Below, piece after piece: positions 1 to 9,116 of a stretch of 64,000 nt of DNA (position 1 is the stretch's first letter; each line of letters opens with the position of its first letter). This DNA is from CAVTOO01 sp963736355. Its GTDB lineage: Bacteria; Pseudomonadota; Alphaproteobacteria; Rhizobiales; Xanthobacteraceae. Location: NCBI GenBank assembly GCA_963736355.1, contig CAVTOO010000007.1:124001-188000 (forward strand). The letters run 5' to 3'. The position numbers and the translations under genes were made by a program. The notes under the pieces are model-generated. The model did no database searches. It worked only from the letters and a program-made list of their open reading frames with translations, and was not told where the DNA came from.

Positions 1-4
1 GATC

Positions 5-1285
5 ATGATGGTGGCGAAGGATTCGTTGGGCCGGCCGATCGTCGTCGTCACGGGCATGGGCGTCGTCACATCTCTTGGCGCCGGCAAGACCGACAATTGG
101 GCCAAGCTCACAGCCGGCGAGTCCGGTCTGCGCACCATCACGCGTTTTCCCATCGACGGATTGAAGACCACCGTCGCGGGCGCCGTCGATTTCGTGCCCT
201 GCGAACCGTTCTCGTCCGCCGCGCTGTGCGAGAAGTTCGCCGACATGGCCGCCGAGGAAGCCGTCACGCAGGCGGGCATCGGCACCAAGGGCGCATTTCC
301 GGGTCCGCTGTTTCTGGCCGTCTGTCCGATCGAACTCGACTGGGGTCCGCGCACCGAACTGGCGCGCGCCACCGGCGCCAATGGCGACATCACCTATGAC
401 GACCTGCTGCGCGCCAGCAGCTCGGGGCGTTTCGCTGCCTATCATGAGCGCTATCAGTTCGTGTCGGTCGCCGATCATCTCGCGGAGCGTTTCGGCACGC
501 AGGGCTCGCCTATCTCGCTGTCGACCGCCTGCGCATCGGGGGCGAGCGCAATCCAGCTCGGCGTCGAGGCGATCCGCCGCGGCGAAACCGATGCCGCACT
601 CTGCGTCGGCACCGATGCCTCGGTGAATGCGGAATCGCTGATCCGCTTCTCGCTGCTGTCCGCACTGTCGACCGCAAATGAGCCGCCGCAATCGGCCGCC
701 AAGCCGTTCTCGAAGAACCGCGATGGCTTTGTCATGGCCGAAGGCGCAGGCGCGCTCGTACTGGAAAGTCTTGAGAGCGCGACCGCGCGCGGCGCAACAA
801 TCCTCGGCGTCATGGCCGGTTGCGGCGAACTCGCCGACTCTTTCCATCGCACGCGTTCAAGCCCGGATGGCAAACCGATCATCGGCTGCATGCGCAAGGC
901 GTTGACGGATGCCGGCTTCGAGCCCGACCGTATCGACTACATCAACGCCCACGGCACCGGCACTCCCGAGAACGACAGAATGGAGTATCTCGGCATGTCG
1001 TCCGTGTTCGGCGAACGCGCCAAGCAAATGCCGGTATCGTCCAACAAATCGATGATCGGACACACGCTGTCGGCGGCGGGTGCGGTGGAAGCGGTGTTCT
1101 CTCTGCTCACGCTCGAGCATCAGCGCATTCCGCCGACCATCAATTATGAATTCCCCGACCCAACGATCCCGCTCGACGTGGTGCCCAATAAAGCCCGCGA
1201 CGCCCGCGTCACCGCTGCCATGTCCAACTCCTTCGGCTTTGGCGGCCAGAACGTCTCGCTGATCCTGACGCGCGAGCCGGTCTGA
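5..1285 (+). CDS. beta-ketoacyl-ACP synthase (KAS II type) of the very-long-chain fatty acid cluster
   Basis: A 426-residue condensing enzyme that extends acyl-ACP chains with malonyl-ACP in the cytoplasm. The catalytic triad is visible: Cys176 in STACASGAS, His316 in NAHGTGT and His353 in SMIGHTLSAAG. The length is normal for FabF. It is followed by a zinc dehydrogenase and a lipid A acyltransferase. In Rhizobiales this order follows acpXL and fabZ and makes the 27-hydroxyoctacosanoyl chain of lipid A, so I infer that role rather than bulk fatty acid synthesis. The start lies only 4 bases into the window, so the ribosome site is barely visible; a second ATG follows directly at position 8. 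Any acpXL/fabZ genes would lie outside the window. Confidence 0.9.
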   Translation: MMVAKDSLGRPIVVVTGMGVVTSLGAGKTDNWAKLTAGESGLRTITRFPIDGLKTTVAGAVDFVPCEPFSSAALCEKFADMAAEEAVTQAGIGTKGAFPGPLFLAVCPIELDWGPRTELARATGANGDITYDDLLRASSSGRFAAYHERYQFVSVADHLAERFGTQGSPISLSTACASGASAIQLGVEAIRRGETDAALCVGTDASVNAESLIRFSLLSALSTANEPPQSAAKPFSKNRDGFVMAEGAGALVLESLESATARGATILGVMAGCGELADSFHRTRSSPDGKPIIGCMRKALTDAGFEPDRIDYINAHGTGTPENDRMEYLGMSSVFGERAKQMPVSSNKSMIGHTLSAAGAVEAVFSLLTLEHQRIPPTINYEFPDPTIPLDVVPNKARDARVTAAMSNSFGFGGQNVSLILTREPV

Positions 1286-1388
1286 AAACCAAACAAGCCT
1301 GAAAACACAGGTCTGAGGGTGGTTGACGCCGCCCCCCTGCCTTGGCGATATGCCCCCACCTTTTAGCCTTCTGCCGGAGACCGCCGCC

Positions 1389-2411
1389 ATGCGTGCGCTG
1401 AACCTCGTCTCGGAGCGCAAGCTCGACATCGTCGATATCCCGCCGCCGCCGGCGCCGGGGGCCGGCGAGGTCCAGATTCGCGTCAAGGCGGTGGCCCTCA
1501 ATCACATCGACGTCTGGGGTTTTCGCGGCATGGCCTTCGCCAAGCGGACGCTGCCGCTTGCGGTCGGCGCAGAAGCCTCCGGTGAAATCGCCGCGGTCGG
1601 CGAAGGCGTGACCAATTTCCGTCCGGGCCAGAACGTCGTGATGTATGGCGCGATCACCTGCGGACATTGCCGCGCCTGCCGTGAAGGACGCGACAACCTG
1701 TGCGAAAACGTCGCCGGCATCATGGGATTCCATGTCGACGGCTTCGCGCGCGAGCTGATCAACATGCCCGCGCGACTCGTCATTCCGGTGCCCGACGGTG
1801 TGAGTGCACGTGATGCCGCCTGCGCACCGATTGCCTACTCGACCGTCCAGCACATGCTGTTCGACAACGCCAAGCTCGAACCAGGTCAGTCAATTCTGGT
1901 CCATGCGGGCGGGTCCGGCATCGGCACTGTTGCGATCATGATGGCGAAAGCCATCGGCTGCACCATCTACACCACCGTCGGCGACGATTCGAAGATCGAG
2001 CGGGTCAAGGCACTCGGTGCCGATCACGTCATCAACTATCGCACCGACCGGTTCGAAGGTGTGGTGCGTAAACTCACCAAGAAGAAAGGCGTCGATGTCG
2101 TGTTCGAGCATGTGGGCGCCGACACGTTCAACGGCTCGCTCTTGTCGCTCAAGCGCGGCGGCACGCTCGTCACCTGCGGCTCGACCTCCGGCCCTTCGAC
2201 CACTCTCAACCTGATGCAACTGTTCCAGCAGCAATACCGCATCATCGGATCGTTCGGCGCATCGATGAAGAACATCGCCGAGAGCCTCGACAAGATGGCA
2301 GCCGGGATGAAGCCCGTGATCGACATGGAAGTCCCGCTCGCCGACGTCGACAAGGCACTGGCGCGCATGGAAACCCGCCAGGTCTTCGGCAAGATCATCG
2401 TTCATTTCTGA
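1389..2411 (+). CDS. zinc-binding alcohol dehydrogenase family protein (lipid A cluster)
   Basis: A 340-residue MDR-superfamily oxidoreductase with a GroES-like N-terminal half and a Rossmann C-terminal half (GGSGIGTVA near residue 177). The structural zinc loop is present as CGHCRACREGRDNLC. I chose the ATG that begins MRALNLVSERK; an upstream TTG in frame would add 22 proline-rich residues that look like leader. It sits about 100 bp after the ketoacyl synthase and 2 bp before the acyltransferase, so the three are probably one operon. In this cluster the dehydrogenase is conserved with very-long-chain fatty acid synthesis, but its exact substrate is not evident from the sequence. Confidence 0.85.
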   Translation: MRALNLVSERKLDIVDIPPPPAPGAGEVQIRVKAVALNHIDVWGFRGMAFAKRTLPLAVGAEASGEIAAVGEGVTNFRPGQNVVMYGAITCGHCRACREGRDNLCENVAGIMGFHVDGFARELINMPARLVIPVPDGVSARDAACAPIAYSTVQHMLFDNAKLEPGQSILVHAGGSGIGTVAIMMAKAIGCTIYTTVGDDSKIERVKALGADHVINYRTDRFEGVVRKLTKKKGVDVVFEHVGADTFNGSLLSLKRGGTLVTCGSTSGPSTTLNLMQLFQQQYRIIGSFGASMKNIAESLDKMAAGMKPVIDMEVPLADVDKALARMETRQVFGKIIVHF

Positions 2412-2413
2412 CA

Positions 2414-3360
2414 ATGAACCTCACTCTCCTCCGCACCGGCTTGAAGCTACGCAGATTTGGCAAGTCGGTGTCGAATGCCGTGGTGGGATACGTCACCGTC
2501 GGCCTCCTGCGCTTGCTGCGCCATGTCGAGTTTACGCGCCTTGCACGGTTCACGAGCGGCGTAACACGAACCTTCGGACCGTGGATGTCCGAGCAGCGCA
2601 CCGGCCGCGCCAATCTCACCGCCGCCTTTCCCGATAAATCACCGGCCGAGATCGAGCAGATCCTGATCAATGTCTGGGACGGTCTTGGTCGTCTTGGCGC
2701 TGAATTCGCTCACATGGATCACATCTGGGATTTCGATCCGGCACGTCCGGCGCCGGCCGTATCGAATTGCCGCCCGACACGATCGCTCGCTTCTCGCAGT
2801 TGCGCGAAGACGGCAAAGGCGCCCTGATTTTCGCTTCCCATCTCGGCAACTGGGAGTTGCCGGCGATTGCCGCAGCCGCACATGGCCTCGACTCTGCGGT
2901 GCTGTTCCGCCGGCCGAATGTGGCAGCTGTCGATCGCGCCATTCAGGACATTCGCGGCGTCAACATGGGCGAGATGATCCCCAACACCGCCGACGCGCCG
3001 CGCCGTCTGGCCGAAGCGGTGCAGGCCGGCAAGCATGTGGGCATGCTGATCGATCAATGGTTCGGTCGTGGCGTTGAGGTGACCTTATTCGGCCGCAAGA
3101 CCATGGCCAATCCGATCCTCGCGCGCATCGCACGTCACGTCGATTGCCCGATCCACGGCGTGCGCGTTATCCGTCTGCCGCAGAACCGATTCCGTATCGA
3201 GCTGAGCGAGGAAGTCGCGCCGGTACGCGACGCGTCAGGCATCATCGACATTCAGGCGACGACACAGAAGATCACCGGCATCATCGAAGGCTGGATCCGC
3301 GAATATCCGGACCAGTGGCTGTGGCTGCACCGCCGCTGGCGGCCGCTGGACCGTCGCTAA
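2414..3360 (+). CDS. lipid A lauroyl/VLCFA acyltransferase, LpxL/HtrB family (one frame break)
   Basis: A membrane-associated acyltransferase that adds a secondary acyl chain to Kdo2-lipid A. The first part (MNLTLLRTGLKLRRFGKSV to about residue 112) and the second part (from GRIELPPDTIARF) are in different frames. One missing G in the CCGGCGCCGG stretch near 2749-2751 accounts for the break; restoring it gives 315 residues. The HxxxxE-type motif is seen as ASHLGNWELP, followed by VLFRRPNVAAVD and the C-terminal PDQWLWLHRRWR typical of the family. It starts 2 bp after the dehydrogenase stop. With its neighbours it likely attaches the very long acyl chain in Rhizobiales lipid A. Confidence 0.85.
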
Positions 3361-3361
3361 C

Positions 3362-4459
3362 TCAATTCCCCGTCTTCACCCGTGTCCAGATGCGGTTCAT
3401 CGTGCGCTGCGCCGCTGCATCGCGCGCCGTGATGACAAACAGCCGCTTCATCGTCGCCTCATCGGGATAGACCGTCCGATCGTTGATGACCTTGGGCTCG
3501 ATCAGCTTCTGCGCCGCGAGATTGCCGCTGGCGTAAGACAGGAAGCTTGAGTTCTTGGCCGCGACGTCGGGGCGATAGAGATAGTTGATCAGCGCATAGG
3601 CTTCCGCGACGTTCTTGGCATCCTTGGGGATTGCCAGATTGTCGAAGAACATCTGCGCGCCCTCTTTCGGGATCGCATAGGCGATCTCGACGCCGTTCTT
3701 CGATTCCTCGGCCCGACTCTGCGCCTGCTTGATGTCGCCGGACCAGCCGACAACAAAACAGATTTCACCCGAAGCGAGTGCAGCGATGTATTCGGATGAA
3801 TGGAACTTGCGGACGAACGGACGTACCTTGGTGACCAGCGCGGCCGCCTTGTCGAGATCGGCCTGCTTCGATGAGTTGGGATCGAGGCCAAGATAGTTCA
3901 GCGCGGCCGGCAAAATGTCGTCCGGCGAATCCAGCATGTGAATGCCGCAATCCTTGAACTTCGACAGGATCTCAGGCTTGAAGACGACGTCCCAGGAATT
4001 GATCTGGGCGTCCGCGCCCAACAGCTCGCGGGCCTTCTTCACATTGTAGCCGATGCCGGTCGTGCCCCACATGTAATTGGCGGCGAACTGATTGCCGGGA
4101 TCGTAGATCGCAAGCTTGCCCGTGACCTCCGGCCAGGCATTCGACAGGTTCGACAATTTTGACTTGTCGAGCTTCTGGAAAATGCCGGCCTTGATCTGTC
4201 GCTGCAGGAAATATGCGGTCGGCACGACGACGTCATAGCCGGATTGTCCCGCCATCAGCCGCGTCTCAAGCGTCTCGTTGGCATCGAAGGTGTCATAAAC
4301 AACCTTGATCCCCGTCTCGCGCGTAAATGCTTCGAGGACGTCGGGAGCCATGTAGCTCGACCAATTAAAAAAGTTGACGGTGCGCTCCTGTGCCTGCGCA
4401 GGTGCGAACACCAGCGCACCGAGACACAGCGACACGAGAGCGAAAGGTGCCTTGCGCAT
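3362..4459 (-). CDS. potF: spermidine/putrescine ABC transporter substrate-binding protein (PotF-like)
   Basis: A 365-residue periplasmic solute-binding protein with a signal peptide at residues 1-24 (ending APAQAQ). The mature start RTVNFFNWSSYMAPDVLEAF and YDTFDANETLETRLMAG are characteristic of PotD/PotF, as are QTKAG-like loops and the WSGDIKQA segment. It binds polyamines and hands them to a PotGHI-type permease, but no permease genes are beside it. It begins 17 bp after the aminotransferase stop on the same strand, so it may be read through from the rhodanese/aminotransferase genes. Its stop is one base from the convergent acyltransferase stop. Putrescine versus spermidine cannot be told. 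Confidence 0.88.
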   Translation of the reverse strand: MRKAPFALVSLCLGALVFAPAQAQERTVNFFNWSSYMAPDVLEAFTRETGIKVVYDTFDANETLETRLMAGQSGYDVVVPTAYFLQRQIKAGIFQKLDKSKLSNLSNAWPEVTGKLAIYDPGNQFAANYMWGTTGIGYNVKKARELLGADAQINSWDVVFKPEILSKFKDCGIHMLDSPDDILPAALNYLGLDPNSSKQADLDKAAALVTKVRPFVRKFHSSEYIAALASGEICFVVGWSGDIKQAQSRAEESKNGVEIAYAIPKEGAQMFFDNLAIPKDAKNVAEAYALINYLYRPDVAAKNSSFLSYASGNLAAQKLIEPKVINDRTVYPDEATMKRLFVITARDAAAQRTMNRIWTRVKTGN

Positions 4460-4476
4460 TCACGCGACTCCTTGGG

Positions 4477-5631
4477 CTACCGGGATTTGAAGACGTCCGA
4501 GAGGCGCTCGAGCGCGGTGTCGAGCGTCTCGTCTTTTTTGGCGAAGCAGAACCGCACCACCGATGTCACCGCATCGTCCTCGTAGAACGCCGATACGGGA
4601 ATGGCGGCGACTTTCTTGTCCACGACGAGGCGCTTGCAGAAGGCCTCGTCGGTCTCGTTGAAACCGAGCGGCGCGAGATCGACATTGAGGAAGTATGTGC
4701 CCTGCGACTCCAGAACCGGAAAGCCGATCGACTTCAGGCCGTCGGTCAGCCGGTCGCGGCTGCGCTGCAGGTCGGCGCGCATGCCCTCGAAATAAGCGTC
4801 CGTCTTGGCGAGACCGTAGGCCACGCCAACCTGCAGATTGGGCGGCGTCGTGAAGGTCAGGAATTGATGCGCCTTCGCGAGCACGCGCAACAGGTGCGGC
4901 GCGGCGCAGACGAGACCGATCTTCCAGCCGGTGAGCGAGAAGATTTTTCCGGCGGAACCGATCTTGACGGTGCGATCGCGCATGCCCGGAATCGCAATCA
5001 GCGGGATGTGCTTGCGCCCGTCGAAAACGACGTGCTCCCACACCTCGTCGCTGATCGCGATGGCGTCGAACTCCTGACAGAAGCGCGCCAGCAATTCGAG
5101 GTCTTCGCGCGGATAGACGACAGCGGCGGGATTAAGCGGGTTGTTGAACAGCACCGCCTTGGTCTTCGGCGAGAACGCCTTGCGCAGCGCCTCCTCGGGC
5201 AAGCGCCAGTGCGGCGGCTCGAGCCGGACGAACTTCGGAATGCCGCCGGCCAGACGCACCAGCGGGACGTAAGCGTCATAGAACGGCTGGAAGATCACGA
5301 CCTCATCGCCGGGCTGGACGATGGCGAGAATCGCGCCGGCAATGGCTTCGGTCGCGCCCGATGTCACCAGCACTTCGCTCATCGGATCGAGCGTGACGCC
5401 ATGCCAATGTCCGTAGTGCTTGGCGATGGCCTGACGCAGTTCAGGCAGTCCCATCATCGACGGATACTGATTGTCGCCACTCATCAGGGCGTCGGCGGCC
5501 GCTTGCCGCACATCATCCGGCCCCTGATGGTCGGGGAAGCCCTGCCCGAGATTGATCGCCTTGTTGTCGCGAGCTGCCTGCGACATCGCCTCGAAGATCG
5601 TCACAGGCATATTTGTGAAAAGCTTATTCAT
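4477..5631 (-). CDS. class I/II PLP-dependent aminotransferase (kynurenine/methionine aminotransferase-like)
   Basis: A 384-residue fold-type I aminotransferase. The start is the ATG of MNKLFTNMPVTIFEAMS; an upstream in-frame extension is the rhodanese gene read in another frame. The PLP lysine is K229 in SAGKIFSLTGWK, the ring-binding pair is S194-D195-E196, and LGQGFPD and NNPLNP are the family signatures. Such proteins convert kynurenine, methionine or other amino acids to 2-oxoacids; the substrate here is unknown. The start lies 4 bp after the rhodanese stop and the gene is followed by the polyamine-binding protein, so transcription is probably shared. Confidence 0.88.
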   Translation of the reverse strand: MNKLFTNMPVTIFEAMSQAARDNKAINLGQGFPDHQGPDDVRQAAADALMSGDNQYPSMMGLPELRQAIAKHYGHWHGVTLDPMSEVLVTSGATEAIAGAILAIVQPGDEVVIFQPFYDAYVPLVRLAGGIPKFVRLEPPHWRLPEEALRKAFSPKTKAVLFNNPLNPAAVVYPREDLELLARFCQEFDAIAISDEVWEHVVFDGRKHIPLIAIPGMRDRTVKIGSAGKIFSLTGWKIGLVCAAPHLLRVLAKAHQFLTFTTPPNLQVGVAYGLAKTDAYFEGMRADLQRSRDRLTDGLKSIGFPVLESQGTYFLNVDLAPLGFNETDEAFCKRLVVDKKVAAIPVSAFYEDDAVTSVVRFCFAKKDETLDTALERLSDVFKSR

Positions 5632-5635
5632 CGGC

Positions 5636-5971
5636 TCAGCCGCCGGTCTTGACCGGCAGCCCGGCCGCCTTCCAGGCGAGGATGCCGCCCGCCAGATGCG
5701 AGCCATAGGCTAGGCCTGCGGCCTGCGCCGCGAGCGAGGCTGTCACCGAACGCCGTCCTGAGCGGCAGGCAAACACCACGTCCTTGCCTTGCGGGTCGGG
5801 GATGTCGGCCGGATCGAAGGTCGAAAGCGGCAGCACGACCGCGTCGGGATAGGCTTCGACGGCAACCTCATTGGGTTCCCGCACATCGACGAGGAGATAA
5901 CGGCCCTGGGCAATGCCCTCCGCGACCTGCTCCGGCGTCAGATCGACCACGCCCTGCTCTTGTTCCGCCAA
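5636..5971 (-). CDS. rhodanese-like domain protein
   Basis: A 111-residue single-domain rhodanese with the catalytic loop CRSGRRS and the flanking LVDVREPNEV and LAGGILAWKAAGLPV motifs; it transfers sulfane sulfur or acts as a related sulfurtransferase. I chose the TTG at 5971 because GGGAGG precedes it by a few bases and homology begins there. A longer in-frame start at 6043 exists, but its first residues are the translation of a palindromic repeat (5992-6040) and are spurious. The gene is 4 bp upstream of the aminotransferase on the same strand. Confidence 0.82.
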   Translation of the reverse strand: MAEQEQGVVDLTPEQVAEGIAQGRYLLVDVREPNEVAVEAYPDAVVLPLSTFDPADIPDPQGKDVVFACRSGRRSVTASLAAQAAGLAYGSHLAGGILAWKAAGLPVKTGG

Positions 5972-5991
5972 ACCCGCCTCCCGCGTATTTA

Positions 5992-6040
5992 GAGCATGAT
6001 CCCGAAAAGTGGATACCGGTTTTCGGACGAGATCATGCTC
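5992..6040. repeat. palindromic Rhizobiales repeat, family A
   Basis: A near-perfect inverted repeat: GAGCATGATC at one end and GATCATGCTC at the other, with a central block CGAAAAGTGGATACCGGT. The same element recurs at 37773-37823, 47617-47726 (two copies) and 51396-51444, and in degenerate form at 8051-8080. Such REP-like elements are scattered through Bradyrhizobium and relatives. Here it precedes the rhodanese gene and creates a false upstream start. Confidence 0.85.
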
Positions 6041-6124
6041 CAAACCAAAATACCGCCTTCGGATTAGGCTGCGGGCTTCAGGAAATCAACCGCTTCCGCG
6101 CCCACCCGGATCGCCTGTTTGGGC

Positions 6125-8029
6125 TCAAACGGTAACCTGCGTGCCAACCTCGACCACCCGCCCTGTCGGGATCTGGAAATAGTCGGTGGCGTCATTGGCC
6201 GAGCGCGACAACGCGATGAACAGATAGTCCTGCCACAACGGCATCCCGGACTGCGCGGAAGCCTTCAGCGAACGCCGCGACACGAAGAACGACGTCGACA
6301 TGATGTCGAATTGCCAGCCGAGCTTGCGTGCGATCGCCAGTGCCTTCGGCACGTTCGGCGACTCCATAAAGCCGAACTTCAACGTCACCTGCGAGAACTT
6401 GTCGCTGATCTGGGTCATCGTGACGCGCTGCGCCAGATCCACACGCGGCGTCTGGGCAGTCTGGATGGTGAGGATCACGTTCTTCTCGTGCAGCACTTTG
6501 TTGTGCTTCAGATTATGCAGCAGCGCGGTCGGCGCAAAAGCCGGATCGCTGGTGAGAAACACCGCCGTGCCCGGCACGATATGCGGCGGACGCTTTTCGA
6601 GGCTGCGCACGAGATCGGCGAGCGGCACCTCGATGCGCCGCGTTTTGCTGACAAGGATCGACGTGCCGCGACGCCAGGTCCAGATGATCACGACCATGAA
6701 CGCGCCGAACAGCAACGGCAGCCACGCGCCGTCGAAAAGCTTGAGCAGGTTGGCCGTGAAGAACGTCGCATCGACCAGGATCAGCGGACTTGCGGCGGCG
6801 ATGGCGAGCCAGGGTTTCCAGTGCCACAGCTTCCACAGAATGATCAGGCACATGACGCCGTCGACCAGCATCGTCGTCGACACCGCAATGCCATAGGCCG
6901 CCGCCAGTCCGCTCGACGTCTTGAACAGGCCGACGAGCAGAAGCACACCGATGAGCAGCAGAATATTGATGCGCGGCAGGAAAATCTGTCCGGCGTGAAC
7001 CGCCGAGGTATGACGCACGGCAAAGCGCGGCAGCAATCCCAGCTGCACCGCCTGTCGCGCCAGCGAGAAAGCGCCGGTAATCACCGCCTGGCTCGCAATC
7101 ACCGAAGCCGCCGTCGCCAGGATCACGAGCGGCAACAGCACGCCCTCCGGGGCCATGCGGTAGAACGGGTTCTCGATCGCTGCCGGATTCGCCATGACCA
7201 GCGCGCCCTGGCCGAAATAATTGATGATGAGCGCCGGCAGCACGAATCCGAACCACGCAATGCGGATTGGCTTGCGGCCGAAATGACCGAGGTCGGCGTA
7301 CAGCGCCTCGCCGCCCGTCACCGCTAGAAAGACCGCGCCCAGTGTTACCAGGCTGATGACGCCATGCGTCAGCATGAAATAGATCGCGTAGTAGGGATTG
7401 AGCGCAAACAGCACCGTCGGCTCGTCGCTGATATGCATCAGTCCCAGCACGGCCAGCACGCAGAACCAGACCACCATCACCGGGCCGAAAGCGGTCGCGA
7501 CTTGCGACGTGCCGCGGCTCTGCATCGCGAACAACGCCACGAGGATGATGACCGCGAACGGCACCACATATTCCTCGAAGGCCGGCGTGACGAGTTTGAG
7601 ACCTTCGACCGCCGACAGCACGGTGACCGCCGGCGTCAACATCGAGTCGCCGAAGAACATTGCCGCGCCGATCACACCGAGCGCCAGCACGAGCTTCGAT
7701 TGCCGCCCGATCGCCTGCTGCACCAGCGCCATCAGGGAGAGCGTGCCGCCCTCGCCGTTATTGTCGGCGCGTAGCAGCAACAGCACGTATTTCACGGAGA
7801 CGACGATGATCAGCGACCACAGGATCATCGACAGCACGCCGATGACCACTTCGGGCGTCACCGGGCCGGTATGACCGGAGGCGGCAAGCGCGGCTTCGCG
7901 GAAGGCGTAGAGCGGCGAGGTTCCGATATCGCCGAAGACCACACCGACGCTGCCAAGGGTGAGCGTCCACACGCCGGCCGCGTGGCCGGCGTTGCCGTTC
8001 TCGACGGCAGACACATCTTCATGAGCCAT
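6125..8029 (-). CDS. kup: potassium transporter Kup
   Basis: A 634-residue inner-membrane K+ uptake protein of the KUP/HAK/KT family, probably K+/H+ symport. The N-terminal signature LGSVGVVFGDIGTSPLYAF is complete, and about twelve hydrophobic segments fill roughly residues 20-450, followed by a soluble C-terminal domain (from about 480). Conserved pieces include NNGEGG, LTPAVTVLSAVEGL and GGEALYADLGHFG. The start ATG gives MAHEDVSAVENGNAGH, a short cytoplasmic leader. It is transcribed alone; downstream on the same strand lies only the rhodanese group after a repeat. Confidence 0.95.
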   Translation of the reverse strand: MAHEDVSAVENGNAGHAAGVWTLTLGSVGVVFGDIGTSPLYAFREAALAASGHTGPVTPEVVIGVLSMILWSLIIVVSVKYVLLLLRADNNGEGGTLSLMALVQQAIGRQSKLVLALGVIGAAMFFGDSMLTPAVTVLSAVEGLKLVTPAFEEYVVPFAVIILVALFAMQSRGTSQVATAFGPVMVVWFCVLAVLGLMHISDEPTVLFALNPYYAIYFMLTHGVISLVTLGAVFLAVTGGEALYADLGHFGRKPIRIAWFGFVLPALIINYFGQGALVMANPAAIENPFYRMAPEGVLLPLVILATAASVIASQAVITGAFSLARQAVQLGLLPRFAVRHTSAVHAGQIFLPRINILLLIGVLLLVGLFKTSSGLAAAYGIAVSTTMLVDGVMCLIILWKLWHWKPWLAIAAASPLILVDATFFTANLLKLFDGAWLPLLFGAFMVVIIWTWRRGTSILVSKTRRIEVPLADLVRSLEKRPPHIVPGTAVFLTSDPAFAPTALLHNLKHNKVLHEKNVILTIQTAQTPRVDLAQRVTMTQISDKFSQVTLKFGFMESPNVPKALAIARKLGWQFDIMSTSFFVSRRSLKASAQSGMPLWQDYLFIALSRSANDATDYFQIPTGRVVEVGTQVTV

Positions 8030-8050
8030 GAACTGAAAATGCCTTGTCTA

Positions 8051-8080
8051 GGGCGTGATCCGACAGACGAGATCATGCCC
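8051..8080. repeat. degenerate copy of palindromic repeat family A
   Basis: GGGCGTGATC and GATCATGCCC form the two arms, but the central block of the full element is missing or replaced. It lies in the roughly 220-bp stretch between kup and the motB-like gene, where I see no other feature. Confidence 0.5.
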
Positions 8081-8252
8081 AAACATAAGTGGGAGCGTTA
8101 CAGCGAGTCAGGTCGAAACACTAACGCCCTCGGCAGGCAACTGTTGCTGCACTGCAAGCGTGCGGGCCGGGCTTATAGCACCATCGCCCGGCAAGAGCAC
8201 CGGCGAAAAGTCAAATATGGAAGAGAATTAAAGGTATCAAAATACCATTATA

Positions 8253-9080
8253 TCAAGGCTTCAAGCCGGGCGGCAGTGGCGGGTCTTCGCGCATCAGTGT
8301 GATGGTCACGCGCCGGTTGGCCGCCAGATACGGATCGTCCGGGAAAAGCGGCTGGGTATCCGCCTTGCCGCCCACCATGAAAAAATGCCCGTTCGGCACC
8401 CCTTCGTTCTGCAGGATCTGCCGAATGGCGTTGGCGCGGTCGGCGGACAGGTCGAAAGCGCCATAGTCTGCCCGCATCGGCACCTGGCTCGCCGAGGTGT
8501 GACCGACGACCGAAACCCGCAGCGGCGACGCCTTGATCGGCCCGGCCAGCTTCTTGATCAGAGCCCTCGTGCGCTCAAGCGGCTCTCGCGAGCCCTCCGC
8601 GAACATCGAGCGGCCGTCCTGGTCGACGATCTCGAGGTTCAGCCCCTGCTTGGTCTCTTCGAACATGATGTGCTTGGACACTTCCGTGAGCTCGGGCATG
8701 TCCTGCAGCGCCTGGCGCAGCGAGGCGGAGGCAAGCGCGAATTCACGATCGACCTTGAAGCGCGCGCCGCTGACCTGGCTGCGCTGCTGCTCGTCTGGCG
8801 TCGGGCGGTTGGATGAGTCTTCCGGGTTGATATGCTCGACATTCTTCAGGCGCGGCCGGGTCGGCAGGCCGTCGGTCTCGATGATGCCGGAATAGCGCGC
8901 CTCGGTCTGAACGCCGAAGGCCTCGCGCATGGAGCCTGCGACGATCTTCAGCTTCTGCGAATCCTGATTGGAGAACGCCACGAGCATGACGAAGAAGCTC
9001 ATGAGCAAGGCCATGAGATCTGCGAAGGTCACAAACCAGCCGTGACCGCCGGCGTGGGCGCCGTGCTTCTTCTTGGCCAT
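8253..9080 (-). CDS. motB: MotB-family stator protein with OmpA-like peptidoglycan-binding domain
   Basis: A 275-residue stator B subunit. Residues 14-36 form the single membrane helix, with Asp21 in TFADLMALLMSFF corresponding to the ion-conducting aspartate. The C-terminal OmpA/MotB domain (about residues 140-265) carries SVVGHTSAS and the signature FDLSADRANAIRQIL that binds peptidoglycan. It follows the motA-like gene by about 36 bp on the same strand. Together they make an ion-driven torque unit in the inner membrane. The flagellar gene cluster itself is not in the window, so this is a detached stator pair. Confidence 0.88.
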   Translation of the reverse strand: MAKKKHGAHAGGHGWFVTFADLMALLMSFFVMLVAFSNQDSQKLKIVAGSMREAFGVQTEARYSGIIETDGLPTRPRLKNVEHINPEDSSNRPTPDEQQRSQVSGARFKVDREFALASASLRQALQDMPELTEVSKHIMFEETKQGLNLEIVDQDGRSMFAEGSREPLERTRALIKKLAGPIKASPLRVSVVGHTSASQVPMRADYGAFDLSADRANAIRQILQNEGVPNGHFFMVGGKADTQPLFPDDPYLAANRRVTITLMREDPPLPPGLKP

Positions 9081-9116
9081 CGAAGTCCCTGTCCTGCGTC
9101 CTTACGTGGCCGGTGA

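Noticed and set aside
5972..6043. Longer N-terminus for the rhodanese
   Set aside because: These residues are the translation of a palindromic repeat, and a good ribosome site favours the TTG at 5971.
6119..7327. A 402-codon plus-strand frame under kup
   Set aside because: Antisense of a membrane-protein gene, giving long Gln/His/Arg-rich sequence that is not protein-like.
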